Shown: positions 1-6,936 of the stretch, piece by piece | How positions within the stretch are numbered: position 1 is the first letter of the stretch | Layout of the letters: every line of letters starts with the position of its first letter | Origin: Bacillota bacterium | GTDB taxonomy: Bacteria; Bacillota; Clostridia; Christensenellales; CAG-138 | Assembly (NCBI GenBank): GCA_023400985.1 | Contig: JAEXEN010000008.1 | Span: 1-64,000, forward strand | Direction of reading: 5' to 3' | DNA length: 64,000 nucleotides | Program-made: the position numbers and the translations under genes | Notes under the pieces: generated by a model | Database searches by the model: none | What the model was told of the DNA's origin: nothing | Seen by the model: the letters and a program-made list of their open reading frames with translations, nothing else

Positions 1-27
1 GCACGGGAAAACAACACACCTCGCCAT

Positions 28-144
28 TCCGGTGGTTAAGCGAAGGGGTCCCACCTGTTCCCATTCCGAACACAGTCGTTAAGCCCTTCTACGCCAAAGA
101 TACTGTGCTGGTGACGGCATGGAAAAATAGGTAGCCGCCGGTTC
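28..144 (+). rRNA. rrf: 5S ribosomal RNA
   Basis: The segment has the 5S rRNA core, with the conserved stretch CCCATTCCGAACACAG near 58-73 followed by GTTAAGCCC. The 5' end CCGGTGGT can pair with the 3' end GCCGCCGG, closing the terminal helix I. The length of about 117 nt fits the family. Bases 1-27 would be the 23S-5S spacer, so this is probably the last gene of an rRNA operon entering from the left. Exact ends are uncertain by a few bases. Confidence 0.93.
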
Positions 145-154
145 CCATTGCAAG

Positions 155-193
155 AAGTCCGTTCTGCTTTTATAAAAGTGGTTCGGGCTTTTT
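155..193 (+). terminator. rRNA operon terminator
   Basis: AAGTCCG (155-161) pairs with CGGGCTT (184-190), enclosing an inner self-complementary CTTTTATAAAAG, and is followed by a short T-run. It sits 11 bases after the 5S gene, as expected for the end of the rRNA operon. Confidence 0.6.
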
Positions 194-277
194 GTGTATA
201 AATCATAACAGGGGGCAGTACCTTTTTTTACCTTGGGAAATATGATATACTCCTCATCATCGGAAGGAGGCGGACCT

Positions 278-1399
278 ATGAAACACGCAAAATTCTCTGC
301 GCTTGCCGTCGCATGCATCCTGCTGATGACGTCGGTTGCCTGTTTAAACGGCTCTATTTCGAGTAACCCCGCTTCAAGCAGTCCTGTTTTGAATAGCCCC
401 GTGCAGGGTGATGTAACTGCATCCTCATCGCCATCCTCGGGGCTGATCTATCTATATGGAGAGCAGCACGGCGTGGAGAAAATATTGGAGAAAGAATTCG
501 AGCTGTGGAGCGAATACTACCGCAATGAGAATATGCGGCACCTGTTTGTTGAACTTCCGTACTATACCGCGGAGTTTTTAAACATTTGGATGCAGTCGGA
601 CAGCGACGATATATTCGACGCGTTATATAGTGATTGGGCCGGTACCGCAGGGCAAAACATTTACAGCAAAGCCTTTTATCAAAAAATAAAAAGCGAATGC
701 CCTGAAACGATTTTCCACGGTACGGATGTGGGGCACCAGTACAATACGACCGGAGAGCGATTTTTAAGATATCTCGAGGACAATCATTTGAAAGACTCCC
801 AACAATATCTGCTGGTGGAGGAAGCAATCGAGCAGGGGAAATATTTTTACGAGCATGACGACAATGTGTACCGCGAAAACAAGATGGCGGAGAACTTTAT
901 CCGCGAGTTTGACGGTTTAGGCGGTGAAAACGTTATGGGAATTTACGGCGGTGCGCACACGGGGCTGGACGCCATGGATTATTACACCGACTCCGTTCCT
1001 TGTATGGGAAACCGGCTGAAGCAGCGTTACGGCGACGCCGTCGTTTCGGGAGACCTTGCTTTGCTGACGAAAGCTACGGAACCCTTGAGAGTCGATATGA
1101 TCACAGTCGGCGGGAAAAAATATGAAGCGTCGTATTTTGGGGAACAGGATCTGACCGGTTTCAGAGATTTTGCGCGCCGGGAATTCTGGCGCCTGGAAGA
1201 TGCGTATGGCGATTTCAAGGACAGGCCGAAAACAGGCGATGTGCTGCCTTACGACAATTATCCGATGGTAATGGAACTGGAGCAGGTTTTTGTCATCGAC
1301 TATACGATGACGGACGGAACGGTAAAAAGAATGTACTACCGTTCCGACGGACTTGTTTGGCAGGGCATGCCGTCGACGGAGGAATTTAAAGCGGAATGA
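278..1399 (+). CDS. Secreted lipoprotein, ChaN/EreA/TraB-like fold
   Basis: 373 aa. The start at 278 is chosen because GGAAGGAGG lies just upstream and it gives a lipoprotein signal peptide ending TSVAC (Cys22). A Ser/Pro-rich linker (about 23-55) leads to a domain with GEQHG at about 61-65, an acidic FVELP motif, and GIYGGAHTG near 221-229. Spaced Gly/Glu/His motifs of this kind occur in the ChaN, erythromycin-esterase and TraB/GumN groups, which bind haem or metal or act as hydrolases. I cannot tell which applies. The protein should sit on the outer face of the cell membrane. It appears monocistronic: the next gene is convergent, only 10 bp away, with no terminator between. A -10-like TATACT lies near 246, but I see no good -35. 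The fold assignment is inferred from motifs only. Confidence 0.6.
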   Translation: MKHAKFSALAVACILLMTSVACLNGSISSNPASSSPVLNSPVQGDVTASSSPSSGLIYLYGEQHGVEKILEKEFELWSEYYRNENMRHLFVELPYYTAEFLNIWMQSDSDDIFDALYSDWAGTAGQNIYSKAFYQKIKSECPETIFHGTDVGHQYNTTGERFLRYLEDNHLKDSQQYLLVEEAIEQGKYFYEHDDNVYRENKMAENFIREFDGLGGENVMGIYGGAHTGLDAMDYYTDSVPCMGNRLKQRYGDAVVSGDLALLTKATEPLRVDMITVGGKKYEASYFGEQDLTGFRDFARREFWRLEDAYGDFKDRPKTGDVLPYDNYPMVMELEQVFVIDYTMTDGTVKRMYYRSDGLVWQGMPSTEEFKAE

Positions 1400-1409
1400 G
1401 CGAAATGCG

Positions 1410-2312
1410 TTAACTTAGCCCGTATTCCCTGTACAGCGCCGCGAGGCTGCCATCTTCCTTCATTTCGCTGAGCATGAGGTTGAAAAGCTCTATGAAAGCG
1501 GGAGAGTCGGTGGAGGCGGCCATGGCGTACTCCACGTTCCCGAGCTCCGTCGGGGAAACGGAAAACGAATAGCTTTCGCTGTACTTTTGTATGTAAAGAT
1601 CCGTCATCACGGCAGCGCCGACTATGCCGTTTTGGAGCGCCGTAAGAAGGTCGTCGTAGGAGGCGAATGTTTTTACCACAATGCCGTCGCTCGGATGCGC
1701 CGCAATATACGCCGCAAGGAGCTTCTGGCCGGCGGAGAGCAGCTTGTCGCCGGAGGAGGAGCTCATCCACGGCGAGGCTTGTATGCAGCCCACGGTGACG
1801 TTGTAGACGGGGTCAGACGCCTTGCCGTCGGGCAGCAAAAAGCGCGCGGGTTCCTGATAATAGGCATCGGAATACAGGTATTTGGGTGAGGCGTCCTTCT
1901 CCAAAAGCGCGAGCGCCGCGTCGATGGATGCGTCGTCGAGGCGAGCGCCTGCGGTGGCGCTCGTCACGGTCACGAGCTTGACGGCGTTTTCGCCGGACAG
2001 ATGGGGAAGCATGCGCCCGGCAAGCAGCTTTGCGAGCGCTATTTCAAGGCCCTCGCCGTTGTCGCTGAGCTTTGGGATGCCCTCGCGGACGCCTACGCGC
2101 AAAATACCGCGATCCTCCACGCTTTGGATCTCCAGGCTCGACATCAGCTGCGGCTCGGGCTGCGATACGACGATAAGCACGATGATGAGCGCGAGAACGC
2201 CTGCGCCGATCAATACCGTGCGCCAGAGCCTGCCCTCGTCGCCCACGAGCGTGATGTGCTTGTGCCGCGCGGGGGGCTTGATTCTCACGCGCGGCGGCCG
2301 TCTTATTCTCAT
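1410..2312 (-). CDS. Membrane-anchored family 3 solute-binding protein
   Basis: About 300 aa. A basic, proline-rich cytoplasmic tail is followed by one membrane segment (TVLIGAGVLALIIVLIVV, about residues 30-48) and a periplasmic-binding-protein type 3 domain that starts with the usual RGILRVGVREG. This family binds amino acids or other small polar ligands for ABC importers, or forms sensor domains. No permease or ATPase gene is adjacent, so it may be an orphan binding protein or sensor. An ATG at 2318 is also possible, but a TATAAT box ends 2 bases upstream of it, so the second ATG at 2312 fits a leaderless transcript better. The gene is divergent from alaS and shares its promoter region. 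Confidence 0.75.
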   Translation of the reverse strand: MRIRRPPRVRIKPPARHKHITLVGDEGRLWRTVLIGAGVLALIIVLIVVSQPEPQLMSSLEIQSVEDRGILRVGVREGIPKLSDNGEGLEIALAKLLAGRMLPHLSGENAVKLVTVTSATAGARLDDASIDAALALLEKDASPKYLYSDAYYQEPARFLLPDGKASDPVYNVTVGCIQASPWMSSSSGDKLLSAGQKLLAAYIAAHPSDGIVVKTFASYDDLLTALQNGIVGAAVMTDLYIQKYSESYSFSVSPTELGNVEYAMAASTDSPAFIELFNLMLSEMKEDGSLAALYREYGLS

Positions 2313-2319
2313 GTACATG

Positions 2320-2349
2320 ATTATAGCCCAAGCCCCCTTACATTGACAA
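2320..2349 (-). promoter_or_regulatory. Promoter of the solute-binding protein gene
   Basis: On the minus strand, TTGTCA (2344-2349) and TATAAT (2320-2325) are about 18 bp apart. The predicted start of transcription falls at about the ATG of 2312, implying a leaderless mRNA. It overlaps the plus-strand alaS promoter, so the two probably compete for polymerase. Confidence 0.55.
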
Positions 2350-2372
2350 GTAAACAAGAATCGGCGTATAAT
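2343..2372 (+). promoter_or_regulatory. Promoter of the alaS-like gene
   Basis: A perfect -35 TTGACA (2343-2348) and a perfect -10 TATAAT (2367-2372) are separated by 18 bp. The transcript would start near 2380, leaving a leader of about 50 nt, too short for a T-box riboswitch. Confidence 0.8.
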
Positions 2373-2431
2373 GAAAAGCCGATCAGCAAATGAAAAACAG
2401 CCCATTTAGGGCATGCAGAGGGTCATTGCAT

Positions 2432-4222
2432 ATGAGAAATTTAACGTCCGCCGAGCTTCGCGAAATGTATCTTGCCTTCTTTAAGAGCAAGGGGCATGCC
2501 GTCATCCCTTCCGCGTCGCTCATCCCCGAAAACGACCCGACGGTGCTTTTCACCACCGCCGGCATGCATCCGCTCGTTCCGTACCTTATGGGGGCTGCGC
2601 ATCCTGCGGGCAAGCGCCTTGCGGACGTGCAAAAATGCGTGCGCACCGGCGATATCGACGAGGTAGGCGATGCTTCCCATTGCACCTTTTTCGAGATGCT
2701 TGGCAACTGGTCGCTCGGCGACTATTTTAAAAAAGAGAGCATCGCTTTTTCGTGGGAGTTTTTGACCGATGAGAAATACCTCGGCATCCCCAAGGACAAG
2801 CTTTATTTTACCTGCTTTACAGGCGACGCCGACGCGCCGCGCGATACTATCGCGCACGACTGCTGGATGGAGCACGGCGTGGAGGAAAGCCATATCTTCT
2901 ATCTCGAAAAGCGCTACAACTGGTGGGGTCCCGCCGGCATGACCGGCCCCTGCGGCCCCGATACCGAGATCTTCTACGATACGGGCAAGGAAAAATGCTC
3001 GGAGCATTGCGATCCTTCCTGCTCGTGCGGCAAGTATCTCGAGATCTGGAACAACGTGTTTATGGAATACAACAAGGTGGGCGAGGGAAAATTCGTTCCG
3101 CTCGCACAGAAAAACGTGGATACGGGCATGGGCTTAGACCGCACCATCGCCACCTTGCAGGGCGTGGAAAGCTTATACGATACCGACGCGTTCACGGGCA
3201 TCATCGCGGCGATATCCCGTTTAAGCGGCAAAAACTACAAGGGCAGCCCTGAGACAATAAAGGCGTTCCGCATCGTTGCCGACCATATCCGCTGCGCGAC
3301 CTTCATGCTGGGCGACCCGCGCGGCATTACGCCCTCTAACCTCGATCAGGGCTATATCTTAAGGCGCCTCATCCGCCGCGCCATCCGTTACGCGATGCAG
3401 TTAGGTATGCCCGAAAACAGCCTCAGCGGCGTCGCCGAGGCTGTCATTGCGCAGTACGGCGGCTTCTATACGGAGCTTGCCGACAACAAACAGAAAATAC
3501 TCGACGAGCTTTCCCGCGAGGAAGTCCGCTTCCAGCGCACGCTCAAAAACGGCATGCGGGAATTCGAGCGCGAAAAGATGCGCTTTACGGACGGGCGCAT
3601 CGACGGGCCGAGCGCCTTCCGCCTGTACGATACCTTCGGCTTTCCCATCGAGTTCACGGAGGAAATGGCGCAGGAAAACGGTCTCACCGTGGACGTGAAG
3701 GGCTTCCATAAGGCATTTGAGGAGCATCAGCTCAAGTCGCAGGCGGGCGCGGAGCAGCGCTTCAAGGGCGGTCTTGCCGATACCGGCGTGCAGACCGCAA
3801 GGCTCCATACCGCGACGCACCTTTTACAATCGGCGCTTCGCAAGGTGCTGGGCACGGGCGTTGCGCAGCGCGGCTCCAACATTACCGCCGAGCGCCTGCG
3901 CTTCGATTTCAGCTTCGAGCGCAAGATGACCGACGAGGAAGTAAAAGAAGTGGAGCGCCTTGTGAACGTTGCCATACAGGCGGACGTGCCGGTGGTCTGC
4001 GAGGAAATGACCGTGGACGAGGCCAAGGCCTCCGGCGCGATAGGCCTATTTGGCGATAAATACGGCGAGCGCGTAAAGGTATATTCCGTGCCCGGCTTCA
4101 GCAAGGAGATCTGCGGCGGGCCGCACGCGAGCCGCACGGGCGAGCTCGGCAAATTCATCATCAAAAAGGAAGAAGCCTCGAGCGCCGGCGTGCGCCGCAT
4201 CAAGGCGGTTTTGGAAAGTTAA
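2432..4222 (+). CDS. alaS: Short alanyl-tRNA synthetase without C-terminal domain
   Basis: 596 aa. The start at 2432 follows AGAGG. The protein has the class II aminoacylation domain (FTTAGMHP, HCTFFEMLGNWSLGDYFK), the tRNA-recognition region with GYILRRLIRRA, and the editing domain with its zinc site HTATH (about residue 459) and CGGPH (about 560). It stops right after the editing domain at AGVRRIKAVLES. A usual bacterial AlaRS is about 870 aa and carries a DHHA1/C-Ala domain, which is absent here. It should charge tRNA-Ala and clear mischarged Ser or Gly, but may rely on tRNA contacts differently, or be a second copy beside a full-length enzyme elsewhere. No frameshift or decayed tail is seen downstream: a repeat element begins within about 25 bp. 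Confidence 0.88.
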   Translation: MRNLTSAELREMYLAFFKSKGHAVIPSASLIPENDPTVLFTTAGMHPLVPYLMGAAHPAGKRLADVQKCVRTGDIDEVGDASHCTFFEMLGNWSLGDYFKKESIAFSWEFLTDEKYLGIPKDKLYFTCFTGDADAPRDTIAHDCWMEHGVEESHIFYLEKRYNWWGPAGMTGPCGPDTEIFYDTGKEKCSEHCDPSCSCGKYLEIWNNVFMEYNKVGEGKFVPLAQKNVDTGMGLDRTIATLQGVESLYDTDAFTGIIAAISRLSGKNYKGSPETIKAFRIVADHIRCATFMLGDPRGITPSNLDQGYILRRLIRRAIRYAMQLGMPENSLSGVAEAVIAQYGGFYTELADNKQKILDELSREEVRFQRTLKNGMREFEREKMRFTDGRIDGPSAFRLYDTFGFPIEFTEEMAQENGLTVDVKGFHKAFEEHQLKSQAGAEQRFKGGLADTGVQTARLHTATHLLQSALRKVLGTGVAQRGSNITAERLRFDFSFERKMTDEEVKEVERLVNVAIQADVPVVCEEMTVDEAKASGAIGLFGDKYGERVKVYSVPGFSKEICGGPHASRTGELGKFIIKKEEASSAGVRRIKAVLES

Positions 4223-4245
4223 AATAAAAAAATGCTTGTACAGAC

Positions 4246-4552
4246 CGCCAAAAAAGCCAAGGGAAAGTCAAGGGGCGCACCCTTTGACTTTCATCCGGCT
4301 TCGGCGGCATGTACGCGTCCGGCGGAGCCTGAGCCCTTTGGGCCGAGGCCTATGGCCTCGCGTGGGCCAAGGCCTGAGGCCTTGCGTGTCGAAACGGATG
4401 AAAGCCGCAGGCTTTCGTACCTTTCACGCTTTACCGCCCGCAATTTAATTGTCGCCATAGGCGACATCAGTAGTGCCCGTAGGGTAGAAATGCAAAGCAT
4501 TTTAGGTAAAGTGTGCAACCTCAAAAAAGTGACGCAGGTCACTTTTTTGACA
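4246..4552. repeat. Modular hairpin repeat, copy A
   Basis: This 347-bp gene-free stretch after alaS is filled by short inverted repeats in series. They include a GTCAAGGGG/CCCTTTGAC pair near 4268-4293, CGGCTTCGGCGG, GCCC-TTT-GGGC, AGGCCTatGGCCT, AAGGCCTgaGGCCTT, and GAAAGCCgcaGGCTTTC. It ends with CAAAAAAGTGAC-GCAG-GTCACTTTTTTG. Shared segments recur at 38639-38833, 61500-61680 (reverse) and 9885-9962. Open frames that cross it are not read as genes. Confidence 0.8.
4522..4549 (+). terminator. Intrinsic terminator at end of repeat copy A
   Basis: A perfect 12-bp stem CAAAAAAGTGAC/GTCACTTTTTTG with loop GCAG; its 3' arm supplies the T-run. It ends 20 bases before the next start codon, so it could stop alaS read-through or attenuate the following gene. 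Confidence 0.7.
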
Positions 4553-4569
4553 CAAATAAGGAGGACGCT

Positions 4570-5319
4570 ATGAGACGGCAGGAGGCGGAGTTTTTCACCT
4601 ACGATTGGCAGATCGACGGCGACGACGCGCTGTTTTGTGCCGATCTAATGCTATACGACTATGCGCCGGATCCAAACCACAGCGCCTTAATGTACATGAG
4701 CTGCGCCGCTAAAACGCCGGGCAAGGCCTTTGACGCCGGCATGGAGAAAAGGGCGGAGAGCGTTTTAAAAAAATGCCTGAAGGCTATAGCGCCGCTATAC
4801 GCGGGATATATACGCACGTCGGACGCCAAGCAGTTTTACTTTTACGCTTCGGAGGAAGAGAGCCTTGAATCGCTCGAGAAAATCGCAGGAAGAGAGCGCA
4901 TCCTTTACTGCCGCGCGGGCATACAGGCGGAGCCCGAGTGGCAAACGTACTTCAGGCTTTTGTACCCGGACGCGGCCAAGCTCCAGACCGAACAGAACCG
5001 CCGCCATATCACCCTTTTGAAAAAGCATGGCGACAACGTCGATGCGCCGCGACGCGTGCGCTTCCACCTGTTCTTTCCGTCCGAGCCCATCGTCAAATAC
5101 TTTTGTGATTCGGCGCTCAAGCTCGGCTTTGCCGTGGGGGAACAGGAATTCGTTTCGGAGCTTGAAAAGCCCTACGGGGTGGCGCTCCACAGGATCGCCG
5201 CGCTCGATAAAAAGGAGCTTGACCGCCTGACGACGGAGGTCATCCATCTCGCGGAAGGCTTCGAGGGGATGCTGAAGGATTGGGATTGCCAGGTCATACC
5301 GAAGAAACCCGTATTCTAA
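4570..5319 (+). CDS. DUF695-like / RraB-like domain protein
   Basis: 249 aa; ATG at 4570 with AAGGAGG seven bases upstream. The N-terminal two thirds (about 1-165) resembles DUF695, starting with FFTYDWQIDGDDALF. The C-terminal part (about 170-249) has the pattern of the RraB fold: RFHLFFPSE, KLGFAVGEQEF, a hydrophobic core, then LAEGFEGMLKDWDCQV. In enterobacteria RraB binds RNase E; stand-alone RraB/DUF695 proteins in Firmicutes have no established role. The protein is soluble with no signal peptide. It follows a terminator hairpin closely, so expression may depend on read-through or on a promoter inside the repeat. The domain call is from pattern memory. Confidence 0.6.
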   Translation: MRRQEAEFFTYDWQIDGDDALFCADLMLYDYAPDPNHSALMYMSCAAKTPGKAFDAGMEKRAESVLKKCLKAIAPLYAGYIRTSDAKQFYFYASEEESLESLEKIAGRERILYCRAGIQAEPEWQTYFRLLYPDAAKLQTEQNRRHITLLKKHGDNVDAPRRVRFHLFFPSEPIVKYFCDSALKLGFAVGEQEFVSELEKPYGVALHRIAALDKKELDRLTTEVIHLAEGFEGMLKDWDCQVIPKKPVF

Positions 5320-5454
5320 ATTAAGCAAGGGATCGCGGACTGCTTGATTGGGGCTCTGCGGGGTTTTGCACATCCGTTTGCCGGGCTTCCGGGACCGCGA
5401 CCGCCGGAATTTCCGATTTTACATAAATTTAATTTGACATGAACTTGAGCGAGA

Positions 5455-5473
5455 GTGGCCAAACGTTTGCCAC
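5455..5473. promoter_or_regulatory. Near-perfect palindrome in the VTC operon leader
   Basis: GTGGC, one extra C, then AAACGTTTGCCAC is palindromic except for that one base. It lies 16 bp after a TTGACA-like box (5434-5439) and upstream of a terminator hairpin. It could be an operator or an RNA stem; the sequence does not decide between them. Confidence 0.4.
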
Positions 5474-5492
5474 AATTCGGAGATACCATAAT

Positions 5493-5524
5493 GCTGTCCG
5501 ATGCGAATCGGGCAGCGTTTTTCT
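5493..5524 (+). terminator. Terminator or attenuator ahead of the VTC operon
   Basis: GCTGTCCGAT pairs with ATCGGGCAGC around a GCGA loop and is followed by GTTTTTCTTT. It lies only 27 bp before the VTC start codon. It either ends transcripts from the left or attenuates the operon. Confidence 0.6.
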
Positions 5525-5550
5525 TTAATAAAGTTTTTACGGGAGGCAGC

Positions 5551-6222
5551 ATGAAGCTTAGGCACGAACTGAAACTTGCCATCAACGAAGGCGACCGCAT
5601 CATCCTGAAACAGAGGCTAAAGGCCGTCGCAAACCTCGACGAGCACGTATGGGCGGATGGGATGTATAAAGTACGAAGCCTTTATTTCGATAACTTTTTC
5701 GATAAGGCGCTGCGGGAGAAGATCGACGGCGTGGACGGACGCGAAAAGTTCCGTCTGCGCTGCTATAACGGCAACTCTTCGCTTGTATTTCTGGAGAAAA
5801 AGAGCAAAACGAGCGGGCTTTGCCTGAAAAGGCAAACACGCCTCCATAAAGACGAGGTGCAATGCATACTCGACGGCAACTGCGCCTTTTTGCTGGACGG
5901 TGACCAACTGCAGCAGGAGCTTTACGCAAAGCTTAAAACACAGCAGCTTAGGCCGCGCGTGATCGTCGATTACCTCCGCGAGCCGTATGTGTATGCGCCG
6001 GGCAATGTGCGCGTTACCATCGACAGCGATATCCGTACGGGGCTTTACAGCCGCTCGTTTTTTGACGCGGAGCTTCCCACCGTACATGCGGGGGATACGC
6101 CGTATCTTCTCGAGGTGAAGTTTGACGAATTCCTTCCCGACGTGATCCTTGACGCGCTGCAGATCGGTTCTAGGCGCGCGTCCGCATTTTCCAAGTATGC
6201 CGCGAGCCGCATGTTCGGCTGA
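5551..6222 (+). CDS. VTC-domain polyphosphate polymerase-like protein
   Basis: 223 aa; ATG at 5551 behind GGGAGG. It begins MKLRHELKL and has YKVRSLYFDN, REKFRLRCYN and LEKKSKTSGLCLKRQTRL, the Arg/Lys-rich tunnel residues typical of VTC domains, plus LLEVKFDEFLPDV near the end. The length is normal for the bacterial stand-alone form. VTC domains belong to the triphosphate-tunnel enzyme superfamily and polymerise polyphosphate in yeast; in bacteria the function is largely unproven. It is followed 27 bp later by a DUF4956 membrane protein and then CotH. This grouping recurs in many bacteria, so the three probably act together at the membrane or cell surface. Confidence 0.85.
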   Translation: MKLRHELKLAINEGDRIILKQRLKAVANLDEHVWADGMYKVRSLYFDNFFDKALREKIDGVDGREKFRLRCYNGNSSLVFLEKKSKTSGLCLKRQTRLHKDEVQCILDGNCAFLLDGDQLQQELYAKLKTQQLRPRVIVDYLREPYVYAPGNVRVTIDSDIRTGLYSRSFFDAELPTVHAGDTPYLLEVKFDEFLPDVILDALQIGSRRASAFSKYAASRMFG

Positions 6223-6249
6223 TCTTATTACAAACGAAGGAGTGAAACC

Positions 6250-6921
6250 ATGACGTTCAACGACATCTTCAATTCCAGCTTCCTCGAAAACGTGGACGCC
6301 GTATCGCCTCTCGATATGGTCATCGCGCTCGTGCTGGCGCTCGCAATCGGATTGTTTATCTTTTTTGTGTACAAAAAGACGTACAAAGGCGTGATGTATT
6401 CCGAAAGCTTTGGCATTACCCTCATCGCCCTCACGATGATCGGCACGCTCGTCATCTTGGCCGTCACGAGCAACGTTGTGCTCTCGCTCGGCATGGTCGG
6501 CGCGCTCTCCATCGTGCGCTTCCGCACGGCCATCAAGGACCCGCTCGATATAGCGTTCCTGTTTTGGTCCATCGCGGCGGGCATTGTGCTCGCAGCGGGC
6601 CTTATACCGCTGGCGGTGTTCGGGAGCGTGCTTATCGGCGTGATCTTACTGCTGTTTGTGAACCGTAAGTCGAACGATACGCCCTATATTGCGGTCGTGA
6701 GCTGCGAAAGCTCCGAGGCCGAAGACGCCGCACAGAAATTTATCGCGGAGCATGTGAAAAAGAGCGCCGTCAAGACCAAATCGGTTTCGAAAAACGGCGT
6801 GGAGCTCACCGTGGAGGTGCGTCTGAAGGAAAAGGATACCGCCTTTGTGAACGGGCTTTCCGAGCTCCCGGGGATCACGAGCGCCGTGCTTGTCAGCTAT
6901 AATGGCGATTACATGAATTGA
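6250..6921 (+). CDS. DUF4956 membrane protein
   Basis: 223 aa; ATG at 6250 after GAAGGAG. Hydrophobic segments occur at about residues 20-40, 55-85 and 95-138, so there are probably four membrane spans. The motif SLGMVGALSIVRFRTAIKDP is highly typical of DUF4956. The C-terminal 80 residues form a soluble domain (YIAVVSCESSEAEDA, VELTVEVRLKEKD) that looks like a small alpha/beta domain. It sits between the VTC and CotH genes, 27 bp after the first and 15 bp before the second. The function is unknown; position suggests a membrane partner of the VTC-domain protein. Confidence 0.85.
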   Translation: MTFNDIFNSSFLENVDAVSPLDMVIALVLALAIGLFIFFVYKKTYKGVMYSESFGITLIALTMIGTLVILAVTSNVVLSLGMVGALSIVRFRTAIKDPLDIAFLFWSIAAGIVLAAGLIPLAVFGSVLIGVILLLFVNRKSNDTPYIAVVSCESSEAEDAAQKFIAEHVKKSAVKTKSVSKNGVELTVEVRLKEKDTAFVNGLSELPGITSAVLVSYNGDYMN

Positions 6922-6936
6922 AGGTAAGGGATATCC

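Noticed and set aside
2373..2431. T-box or other riboswitch ahead of the alaS-like gene
   Set aside because: The predicted leader is only about 50 nt, too short for a T-box. The gltX and glnS leaders also lack T-box core elements.
4232..4573. Open frames of 70-113 codons across repeat copy A
   Set aside because: The sequence is a string of inverted repeats shared with three other places, in different frames; no ribosome binding site or known motif.
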